Shown here: positions 53,360-60,865 of the stretch, piece after piece
How the letters are laid out: every line of letters begins with the position of its first letter
How positions within the stretch are numbered: position 1 is the stretch's first letter
Source: Streptomyces dioscori
GTDB lineage: Bacteria > Actinomycetota > Actinomycetes > Streptomycetales > Streptomycetaceae
Length of the DNA stretch: 64,000 bases
Reading direction: 5' to 3'
Assembly: GCF_003024195.1 (NCBI RefSeq)
Contig: NZ_KZ679038.1
Span: 868,001-932,000 of the forward strand
Program-made: the position numbers and the translations under genes
Notes under the pieces: model-generated
What the model was told of the DNA's origin: nothing
The model's input: only the letters and a program-made list of their open reading frames with translations
Database searches by the model: none

Positions 53360-54550
53360 TCAGGCCCTGTCGTGATCGTGTGCGTGATCGTCGTGGCCGT
53401 GGCGCGCTTTCTGCCAGGCCGCCCACTGTCGCGCCGCCCGCTGCCGCGCCTCGGCGACGACGGGCGAGGACGACAGGGCCCGAGCCAGCTGCACCATCAG
53501 CTGGGGCTGCGCCACCGACCGCAACCGGCCGACGTCCGAAGGGAGTTCGGCGTCGGGACCCGCGGAGACATGCACCCTGGCCGCCGCGAGCATGGCCGCT
53601 TCCGCCACTATCTCCGCGTGGTCCAGCGCCACCGCCCTGTGGACCTCGTTGTCCAGGTAGGGCGAGCACACCAGGACGCCGTCCAGGATCGTGATCTCCT
53701 GCTGGACCAGGCGCACCACGGGAAGGTCCCACCAGTGGGTGTCGGCCACCGGTGCCCGCAGGTCGCGCAGTTCGAGCCAGAGCGGCCGCAGGAGCCGATA
53801 CCGCCGCCAGGCGCGGAAGTTGTCCGCGGTGGAGGGGCCGACGCGCGGCAGCGCGAAACCGGCGGCGACGGTGACGCCCGCGACCGCCACGAGGGGCGGT
53901 GAGAGGCTCGTGGAGAGGAAGTCCCAGTCGAGGCCGCCCCAACGGGCCCCGATGGCCAGGTACTTGGCGATCTGGTACGACAGGTCGAAGAGCACGCCGA
54001 CGGCGATCAGCGTCAGACCCTTGCGGGTGAGGTCCCGCACCTTGCGCAGCCAGGCCAGGCACATGCCCGCGAGGGCGGCGGTCGCCGCGGTGTGCGCCAC
54101 CAGGTACAGCAGGATCATCTCCCGCATGTACGGCGTCCTGGCGTAGTACGTGTCCAGGTCCCGGGTCCGTTCCACGGGTACGTCGGCCAGGGCGAAGAGC
54201 GTGACGATCCCGATGACCACCAGCCCGTAGGCGCCCACCACGAGTCGGGACGCGCGGGCCACGCGCGCGGGCTCGCCACCCCTCCAGGCGATCATCAGGA
54301 CGAGATAGCTGGCGCTGAGCGCGGACATTCCCGAATAGACCAGCGGCGCCGAGAAGTTGGTGATGCCGGTGAGCCCGTTGACGACACCGATGGTGGGCGG
54401 CGCGGACAGCATGCACACGAGCGCGCCGATGAGCAGGACCGAGATGCTCGCGGCCATCAGGGGGTCACGCCAGGCTCCCCGCATGGCGGGCAGATTGAGG
54501 ACGGCCGTGACGAGAAGGATCACGCCAGGGATGTAGAAGACGACGTCCAC
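53360..54550 (-). CDS. MAB_1171c-family putative transporter, copy 2
   Basis: A 396-residue membrane protein with about seven hydrophobic helices in the first 240 residues, then a cytoplasmic C-terminal domain (DUF6545-like) ending in a His/Asp-rich tail (HGHDDHAHDHDRA). It is a clear paralogue of the next gene: both contain WRDPL near residue 25, A(A/P)PTIxxVN, FSxPLVYxxxSAxSAxxL, DLDTYYARTPYMREM/DFDTYYATTPFIREM and ARW(A/G)G. GTG start at 54550. Function unknown; the MAB_1171c name denotes a Mycobacterium abscessus homologue, and transport is only predicted. Confidence 0.82.
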   Translation of the reverse strand: MDVVFYIPGVILLVTAVLNLPAMRGAWRDPLMAASISVLLIGALVCMLSAPPTIGVVNGLTGITNFSAPLVYSGMSALSASYLVLMIAWRGGEPARVARASRLVVGAYGLVVIGIVTLFALADVPVERTRDLDTYYARTPYMREMILLYLVAHTAATAALAGMCLAWLRKVRDLTRKGLTLIAVGVLFDLSYQIAKYLAIGARWGGLDWDFLSTSLSPPLVAVAGVTVAAGFALPRVGPSTADNFRAWRRYRLLRPLWLELRDLRAPVADTHWWDLPVVRLVQQEITILDGVLVCSPYLDNEVHRAVALDHAEIVAEAAMLAAARVHVSAGPDAELPSDVGRLRSVAQPQLMVQLARALSSSPVVAEARQRAARQWAAWQKARHGHDDHAHDHDRA

Positions 54551-54604
54551 GACTTCACCGGCCTTCCGCGGCCACGGAGGGCTGTGCGGTGCGTGTCGAC
54601 CACG

Positions 54605-54658
54605 TGGTTCGAGCAGTTCACGCGGTTCGAGCAGTTCATGTGGTTCGAGTGGTTCATG
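54605..54658. repeat. Three 18-bp tandem repeats between paralogues
   Basis: TGGTTCGAGCAGTTCACG (54605-54622), then a copy with two differences (54623-54640) and a copy with four (54641-54658). The last unit overlaps the stop codon of the upstream paralogue. No tRNA or gene is here. Confidence 0.75.
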
Positions 54659-55850
54659 TGGGGGACTTCTCGCCGTCCTCGGCCAGGACGGCGGTACCGC
54701 TCTCCCGGGCCGCCGCGACGATCGGGGACGAACGCAGCGCCACCGACACACCCACGGGTTCGGTACGCACCGCGCTGATCTCGGCGTGGTCGGGAAGCAC
54801 ACGGGAGGCGGCGGGCAGGCCCCGGCCGGCCGCGCGGACCGCGGCGGCGACCATCGCCGCACGGCCGATCCGGGCGGCCTCCTCGTCTGTGTGTCCCGCG
54901 GCGACCGCCGCGGCCCGCGCGCGTGTACGGACCCCGGTGTCGAACCACGGCGCCACGAGGCTCAGTCCGTCCTGGATGCCCGCCTCGCGCTGGGTGAGGC
55001 GGACCTGGGGCGAGGAGTACCACGGGATGGGGCCGGCGAGCGGTGTACGGGGCGAGACGCGTCCCAGTTCGCGCCACAGGGAGCGGAGCTTGCAATGGGT
55101 CTCCGCCGCCCGCCAGTTGGAGACCGCCCAGGGGCCCACGAGGGGCATCAGGAAGCCGACGGTGGCGCAGGGCGCGGACAGGGCGGAGAGGAGCGGCGCC
55201 AGCGTCGTACTGAGGGCTCCCCAGTCCTGACCGGCCCAGCGCGCCGCCACCGCGGCCAGTTTGAGGCCGCTGAAGGCCAGGTTCAGCAGCCAGCCGAGGA
55301 CGAGGATCCACAGACCGGCCCGCAGCCATCCGCTCACCTGGAGCGCCCAGCGCCAGCACAGCACCGTCGTGACGAGCGCCGCGGTCATGTGGGCGACCAG
55401 GTAGAGCACGATCATCTCGCGGATGAACGGGGTCGTCGCGTAGTAGGTGTCGAAGTCCGTGTGCCGGTCGACCGGGGCGTCGCCGAGGGCGAAGAGGACG
55501 ACCAGCATGACGACGACCAGGGCGTATCCGGCCTGCCAGCGCCGGGAGACACTGCGTACGTGCTCGGGCGGGCCCCCGCGCCAGTGGACGATCAGCAGCA
55601 GACAGGCGGCACTGAAGGCGCTGATGATGCCGTACACCAGCGGGCTGGAGAAGTTGGCCGTGCCGGTGGCCTCGTTGACGGCGGCGATGGTGGGCGGGGC
55701 GGCGAAGAAGAAGCCCGCGCCGCCGAGAGCGATCACGAGGCAGACGGACCGTACGAGCGGGTCGCGCCAGTCCCTGACGAGGCCCGGCAGTTTGACGGCG
55801 AGGCCGATCAGCGTGGCGACGGCCGGTATGTAGTAGTCCGAGGAGTCCAC
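54654..55850 (-). CDS. MAB_1171c-family putative transporter, copy 1
   Basis: A 398-residue paralogue of the protein at 53360-54550. Same arrangement: about seven helices, then a C-terminal cytoplasmic domain (SLWRELGRV; QREAGIQDGLSLVAPWF; REEAA-type helices). GTG start at 55850, 3 nt after the ImmA gene stop. Tandem duplication is evident from matched motifs, but the sequences have diverged widely. The pair may form a heteromeric membrane complex. Confidence 0.82.
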   Translation of the reverse strand: MDSSDYYIPAVATLIGLAVKLPGLVRDWRDPLVRSVCLVIALGGAGFFFAAPPTIAAVNEATGTANFSSPLVYGIISAFSAACLLLIVHWRGGPPEHVRSVSRRWQAGYALVVVMLVVLFALGDAPVDRHTDFDTYYATTPFIREMIVLYLVAHMTAALVTTVLCWRWALQVSGWLRAGLWILVLGWLLNLAFSGLKLAAVAARWAGQDWGALSTTLAPLLSALSAPCATVGFLMPLVGPWAVSNWRAAETHCKLRSLWRELGRVSPRTPLAGPIPWYSSPQVRLTQREAGIQDGLSLVAPWFDTGVRTRARAAAVAAGHTDEEAARIGRAAMVAAAVRAAGRGLPAASRVLPDHAEISAVRTEPVGVSVALRSSPIVAAARESGTAVLAEDGEKSPT

Positions 55851-55853
55851 CGG

Positions 55854-56417
55854 TCAGGCCTTGGGCCTGCGCTGTCCCAGCGACGCACCGATCCGGCCGG
55901 CGATCCTGCCCCGGTCCATGGCCGCGCTGTCGGCCTCGCCCTCCAGCCAGACGCGGAAGCGGGTGACCGCCAGCAGTCCGAACCGCTCGGCGTCCGCCTC
56001 CTCGCGCCGGTCGAACTCCGTGCGGGCGGCCACCTTGCGTACCGGCTCCTGCAGTTCGGGAAGTTCCGCGCCGGTCGAGACCATGTGGGCCGCCACCGCC
56101 TTGCCCACGACGTGGTTGCCGCAGTCCCCCTTGAGCATGTGCCACACCTCGTGGAAGAAGATCGCCAGCTGGTGCAGCGGCGTCGCCCGCTTGTCCACCA
56201 CGATGAGGTCGTAGGCGGGGAGGTCGAGCCACAGTCCGCTGGCGGTCTGGTGCGGGAACTCCTCCTTCACGAGCCGGACCTCACGGCCTCTCAGCCCGCT
56301 CACGGCCGTGACCAGCGCGGCGAACAGGGCGTCGGGATCCGTGGGCACGGGCAGTGCCAGCCCGTCGACCAGCTGACCGATCAGATTCCGCATCTCTCTG
56401 GCTTTGCCTGTGCGCAC
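55854..56417 (-). CDS. ImmA/IrrE-type metallopeptidase
   Basis: A 187-residue protein with the ImmA/IrrE catalytic motif H-E-V-W-H at about 86-90. GLWLDLPAYDLIVVDKRATPLHQLAIFFHEVWHMLKGD is diagnostic. Such peptidases cleave a repressor or antitoxin, and they are often encoded after an XRE gene. No intact XRE gene is here, only a possible remnant at 56477-56580. GTG 56417 with GGGGAG is preferred; ATG 56393 is the alternative. It starts a block with the two MAB_1171c genes. Confidence 0.82.
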   Translation of the reverse strand: MRTGKAREMRNLIGQLVDGLALPVPTDPDALFAALVTAVSGLRGREVRLVKEEFPHQTASGLWLDLPAYDLIVVDKRATPLHQLAIFFHEVWHMLKGDCGNHVVGKAVAAHMVSTGAELPELQEPVRKVAARTEFDRREEADAERFGLLAVTRFRVWLEGEADSAAMDRGRIAGRIGASLGQRRPKA

Positions 56418-57062
56418 TGCTCTCCCCGCGAACCTCAGCACGGGCTCCAGCGCGCCCAGCTAGGTAGGCAAATATGTCAAACCAGAGCCGAGTCGGCCAC
56501 ACCGAGCCGGAAGAAGTACGCGGAAGGCAGCGATCTGAAATACCGAACAAACCCGACATGCACTGGTCTGGTCCTGGCGCATCCGTTGCGCTCACAGCGC
56601 CCTCCGGTGCGGCGACGGGGCATCGGCCGACTGCCGCGCCCGCCGGGCCGCCCGGCGCGGTCACCCTGCTCAGCCGGCATCGTCCCTGCGTGCAGGGGGT
56701 GTTCCGCGGCCGGACGCGATACGTGGCGAGCGCTGTCCGTTCCCCGAGCCGGTGACGTCCGCCCTTCTGCGCCCTCCGGGAAGGTCTTGATCCAGTCACT
56801 CGTCGCCGCGTGTGCCACAGCTCACGGAGCGCACCGCCCTGAACACGGAACAAGCGGCAGCGGTCCGCCGTTCTTCTCTACGTGGCCGCGGAGGGGACAG
56901 TGTCCCCGGGCCTCACCCAGAGCCCATGGGGAAGATCGTTCGGCTGAAGCCCCATGGAGCCACTCGCCGAGAGGCGACCGCCCTCCGCGGACACCGCACA
57001 CGGCCCCGGTTGGTCTCCCCCGTCCAGCCGGGGCCTCCTGCTGCCCACGACGCACGCAGGAA
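56418..57062. other. Upstream region of the ImmA block, no intact gene
   Basis: About 645 bp with no convincing gene. It holds a possible XRE remnant (56477-56580), a TTGACA hexamer (minus strand, 56480-56475), and the palindrome GGGGACAGTGTCCCC (56893-56907). It probably contains the promoter of the ImmA block. Confidence 0.4.
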
Positions 57063-57098
57063 GGGCGGTCGGAGCTGCCTGCGCAGCTCCGACCGCCC
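57063..57098 (-). terminator. 16-bp perfect stem-loop after the DUF1996 gene
   Basis: GGGCGGTCGGAGCTGC (57063-57078) and its exact complement (57083-57098) with a 4-nt CTGC loop, 26 nt after the stop codon. A textbook GC-type terminator for this genome. Confidence 0.8.
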
Positions 57099-57124
57099 CC
57101 CGTGAGGTGTGTGCGGCGGTGCCG

Positions 57125-59260
57125 CTACCTCGACCTGCTGCTGATGCGGCGCAGGAGCACGAAGCCGGCGATCACCAGCAGTCCTCCGGCCGCCGCCGGC
57201 CACAGGCTCGTACCGGTTTCCGCGAGTCCGCCCGTCACCGTCTGCGGGGCGGCCACGCCGCCCGCGTCCTCGGGTTCGGGGCCGGGTACGGCACTGCCGG
57301 CGTCCGCGCCGCCCGTGGAGGCGGCATCGCTCCGGGTCGCCGACGGTGACGTGTCCGCCTTGGGCTCGGCGTTCCCCTTGCCCTGGTCGCCCTTGACCTG
57401 CTCGTCCTCGCCCTTGTCGGCGCCACCCGCGGCCTCGGTGTTGCCGGCCGAGGGCTTCGCGGTGTTCTTGCCGCCGTTGTCCGCGGGGGTCTCGCTCTGG
57501 CCGTTGTCCGCGGGCTCGTCGTCGCCGGGCTGCTCGTTGCCGGGCTCGTCGTCGCCCGGCTGCTCGTTGCCCTCGGTCGGGTCCGGGTCCGGGGCCGGGG
57601 TGGTCGCCGGCGGGTCGGTCGGCTCCTCGCCGCCACCGCCGCCGTTACCGCCACCGCCGTTGCCACCACCGTTACCGCCGCCGTTACCGCCGTCGTCGGC
57701 ACCGTCGCACTTACGGCCCTCGTTGATGCAGTCCACCATGTCCTTCATCAGCGCCTCGTCGAAGACGTTGATGAAGTCGCCGTGGTCGGTGACCGGCTTG
57801 TGGAGCTGCTCGGGGAAGGAGTCGACCGCGAAGAACGGCTTCGCCTTTCCGCCGTCGGCCACACTGGGCGCGTCGACGTCGTAGACAATGCGCTGCACCA
57901 GCTGCGGGATGGCCTTGAAGTCGTTCGCGCAGCTGCCGTCGGCGGTCGCGAACGCCACGTGCGTGCGGTGGTTGGCGCTGTCGATGTTCCGGCCGTCCCA
58001 GCAGCTCTGGAACCTGAAGGTGCGGACCACGTCACTGCCCTGGGGGCAGAGGGGGTACTTGTCCTTCAGCTGCCGGTCCTCGAAACCGGTGCAGCTCCAC
58101 GACGCGTTGGCGTTGGTGGGGCCGTTGACGAACGCCTTGGCGTCGCCGGTGATGATGCGCAGCAGCTTCGGCATGGCCGTGACCTCGCCGCGCGGGCTGC
58201 CCTCGAACGACATCGTGGCCGCCTTGGGCCTGATGATCTCGCCGGCGTTGCCCTCGATGCCACCGCCCGGAGAGGCGGCGTCCTTCTCCTCGGCGCCGTT
58301 CTGCAGACGCAGCACGGGCCAGAAGTACGAGGACTTGTCGCCCTGGTCCTCGCAGGAGGTCTCGGCGTTCGCCAGGTCCTCGTCGCTCGCGAAGGCGTCG
58401 TTGGACTGGTTGCCGACGTAGTCGTGGAAGTGGTGGGCGCCGTTGCTGACGCCGGGAGCCACGATCACGTTGTCGGAGTTGAACAGCCCGTTCTCGTTGA
58501 CACCGCACCTGGTGACGAAGGAGCCCTTCGAGGCGTTGCCCTGGGCTGCCGGCTTCGACACGTTCGGCTCGACGGTGGAGATGTCCACGAAGTCGGCCGC
58601 CACGGGGCCGTTTCCGGCCTGGCCGCCGTTGCCGGGAGGCTGCTCACCCTGCCCCTGCTCGCCGCCCTGGTCCTGACCGTCGCCCTGGTTCTGGTCCTGG
58701 CCGTCCTGGCCGGCGCCGTCCTCGGCATTGTCGCCCGGGGCGTCGCCGTTCTCCTGGCCGTCCTGGCCGTCCTGCCCGTTCTCCGGCTCGTCCTGGTTGC
58801 CGGAGGCGCGGAGTATGCAGGGCGCGAAGGCGTCCAGCCCCTCGGGGCGGTCACCCACGGCGTCGATGGCCGCCACGATGCGCTCGATGGTCGCCGCTCG
58901 CTTGTCCTTGAGCGGGTTCATGATCGAGTTCTGCGCGAAGGCGGCGTCCTGCTTGATCGCGTCAGCGGAGCTCTGCAGCCGCTGATAGGCCTCGGCGATC
59001 TGCTTGTCCAGGAGGGCGAGTTGCTTGTCGACCTCCGTCTTCGACCCGTCCGGCACCGCGGCCAGCTCACTGCCCACATCCGGGCAGTCGATCGTGGCGG
59101 CACCCGAGGCAAGGACCTGGTCGGTCTGGCCCGAGGTGCTCTCGGAGGCAGTGGCGTAAACGTTCGCCGCTACCAGTCCGCCTCCTCCCAGCATCAGCGC
59201 GACCGCCCCGATGGTCGCGCGTCGTGCGCCTGTTGGGCGTCTGCGCGTGTTGCGTCCCAA
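57125..59260 (-). CDS. Sortase-anchored DUF1996 surface protein
   Basis: This 711-residue exported protein has an N-terminal signal anchor (ATIGAVALMLGGGGLVAANVYA), a helical stretch (about 70-125), a Gln/Asp/Gly-rich linker (about 150-205), the DUF1996 domain (about 210-475; GAHHFHDYVGN, CWDGRNIDSANHRTHVAF) and a Gly/Asn then Asp/Glu/Pro-rich stalk. It ends LAETG (about 677), a hydrophobic helix and R-R-I-S-S-R-S-R: a class E sortase signal. The start is TTG 59260, with AGGAG seven nt upstream and the family start L-G-R-N-T-R. DUF1996 may bind or hydrolyse polysaccharide. Confidence 0.88.
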   Translation of the reverse strand: MGRNTRRRPTGARRATIGAVALMLGGGGLVAANVYATASESTSGQTDQVLASGAATIDCPDVGSELAAVPDGSKTEVDKQLALLDKQIAEAYQRLQSSADAIKQDAAFAQNSIMNPLKDKRAATIERIVAAIDAVGDRPEGLDAFAPCILRASGNQDEPENGQDGQDGQENGDAPGDNAEDGAGQDGQDQNQGDGQDQGGEQGQGEQPPGNGGQAGNGPVAADFVDISTVEPNVSKPAAQGNASKGSFVTRCGVNENGLFNSDNVIVAPGVSNGAHHFHDYVGNQSNDAFASDEDLANAETSCEDQGDKSSYFWPVLRLQNGAEEKDAASPGGGIEGNAGEIIRPKAATMSFEGSPRGEVTAMPKLLRIITGDAKAFVNGPTNANASWSCTGFEDRQLKDKYPLCPQGSDVVRTFRFQSCWDGRNIDSANHRTHVAFATADGSCANDFKAIPQLVQRIVYDVDAPSVADGGKAKPFFAVDSFPEQLHKPVTDHGDFINVFDEALMKDMVDCINEGRKCDGADDGGNGGGNGGGNGGGGNGGGGGEEPTDPPATTPAPDPDPTEGNEQPGDDEPGNEQPGDDEPADNGQSETPADNGGKNTAKPSAGNTEAAGGADKGEDEQVKGDQGKGNAEPKADTSPSATRSDAASTGGADAGSAVPGPEPEDAGGVAAPQTVTGGLAETGTSLWPAAAGGLLVIAGFVLLRRISSRSR

Positions 59261-60523
59261 GGATCTACTCCTACGCTTCGTTGCCGACGGGCATGGCAAT
59301 CCCCCGCTTCATACGGAGATGAAGCTCCGAGTGTTCAGACACATCTCGGATTCATAGAAACCTCTCATGAACCAGACGTTTGCGAGACCCGTGTCCGGGC
59401 AATCACGTTTTCCTGCGGTCTGGTTGGGGAAGGGCATTCTGATGCGCTCCGTGAGGGCGCGGCTGTGGGCGTTTCCGCCGGTTTGCGCGGGTCAAGTCGC
59501 CACGGGTGGCGGGTCCTTCCCGCGGCCACGAAGAAGATACGCCATCACCGTGCGCGACTTACGCTGCTGTCGGCACGAGCCGCCTCTGCACCCGAACCGG
59601 GCGCCTCTCTCGTGAGACGGGTGCCTCGCACGGGGGCGCGCGGGCCCATCTCCACGGCACCGACCGCGCGGTCGCCCGCGTTCACGACGCCACGCACAGG
59701 CACGGCACCCGAGGCGGCACGCGGGCGCCGGACGCTGGACCCACGGCATCCCGCACGGGCACGCGGCAGCCCTGCCCTGCCCGGTCGGGCAAGGCAGGCG
59801 TGCTCGGGCAGACGCCGCCGAGCAGGCACGCCCGCGCACCAGCGCCCAGCAGGCGCGCCTCGGGCATCGTCGAGCAGTGCGGGCAGGTTGCGCGCCGCCA
59901 AGCGGGCTTGCCCACGCGAGCGCCGCCCCGCAGACGCGCTTCCGGCGAACGCCGGCGAGCAGGCGCGGGCGGGTTGGGCGCCCGCCCATCAGACGCAACT
60001 CGCACGAGCGCCACCGAGCAGGCGCGGTTCCGGCGGGCGCCGCCAAGCGGGTGCGGGCACGCTGCGTGCCGCCCAGCGAGCATGCCCACGCGAACACCGC
60101 CCCACAAACGCGCCTCGGGCGAACGCCACCGAGCAGGCCCGCTTCCGGCGGCCGCCGCCAAACAGACGCAGGCACGTTGCATGCCGCCCAGCGAGCATGC
60201 CCACGCGAACACCGCCCCACAAACGCGCCTCGCACGAACGCCGCCCCACAGGCGCAACTCGCACGAGCGCCACCGAGCAGGCGCGGTTCCGGCGGGCGCC
60301 GCCAAGCGGGTGCGGGCGGGCTGGGTGCCGCCCCGCAGGCATGCCCCCGCAAGGGCCGCCGCGCAGGTGCGGGCGGGCCAAGGCGGTGAGGGCGTGGCCC
60401 CGCCGCCCGGTCCGGGGCCTGTGGCCGGAGGCGTGGTCGCTCTGCCGGGTGCGGCATCCAGGCGCATCATGGAAGTGGACGCATTTGCCCTGGTCCGCGG
60501 CTGGAACGCGTACGGAGGCCGTC
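59261..60523. other. Long intergenic region with degenerate repeat array
   Basis: 1,263 bp between the DUF1996 and DUF6296-like genes. The left part is ordinary upstream sequence. From about 59830 to 60370 it is an imperfect array: a 65-bp block is identical at 59994-60058 and 60253-60317, and a 51-bp block is identical at 60067-60117 and 60182-60232. Copy offsets of 259 and 115 bp are not multiples of three, so the long open frames across it are not a repeat protein. All six frames are open in places, reflecting composition. Confidence 0.65.
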
Positions 60524-60760
60524 ATGCACACCCCGGACCGCTACCGGCTGACCTTCACCCACGGGCGGTCGGGCGGTGAGCCCGTCACGGACGAGGTGGT
60601 CGTGGAACGGACCACCTCCCTCGGGCCGGGCGGCAACCCCGTCTACTGCGACCCCACCGGCATCCTGCGCGCGGAGATCAGCCGGGCGGGAGAAGTGCGG
60701 ATGCTCGCCAGCGGCGGCCATCAGTCACCGACCGCGCCGTCCGCCGAGCCGCTGTCCTGA
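60524..60760 (+). CDS. DUF6296-like small protein
   Basis: A 78-residue protein (RYRLTFTHGRSGGEPVTDEVVVERTTSLGPGGNPVY..., TGILRAEISRAGEVRMLASGGHQ). The GPGGNPVYxDPTGIxRAEIS motif is what I recall from the DUF6296 family. A GGAGG lies six nt before the ATG. It is only a small beta domain and has no predicted activity. It sits between the repeat array and the SpoIIE gene. Confidence 0.7.
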   Translation: MHTPDRYRLTFTHGRSGGEPVTDEVVVERTTSLGPGGNPVYCDPTGILRAEISRAGEVRMLASGGHQSPTAPSAEPLS

Positions 60761-60865
60761 ACGCCCCGTTTCCGCCAGAGGTCTGGGCCACCCGGGTCAG
60801 ACCTTCACCCGTCACACCAAGGGTGCCCCTCGCCTCCTGGCCCCCGGCAGTGTAGACATGAGCAT

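Noticed and set aside
54605..54658. GGTTCGAG motifs like a tRNA T-loop
   Set aside because: They belong to an 18-bp tandem repeat; no cloverleaf or acceptor stem can be built.
59492..60470. Long minus-strand frames that read as Trp/Arg-rich repeats
   Set aside because: Copy offsets of 115 and 259 bp are not multiples of three, so repeats fall in different frames; no start site or family supports a protein.
57782..60760. A 992-codon open frame on the plus strand
   Set aside because: It runs antisense across the DUF1996 gene and then through the repeat array and simply ends in the genuine 78-residue gene. Its codons show no family match; it is a GC-bias artefact.
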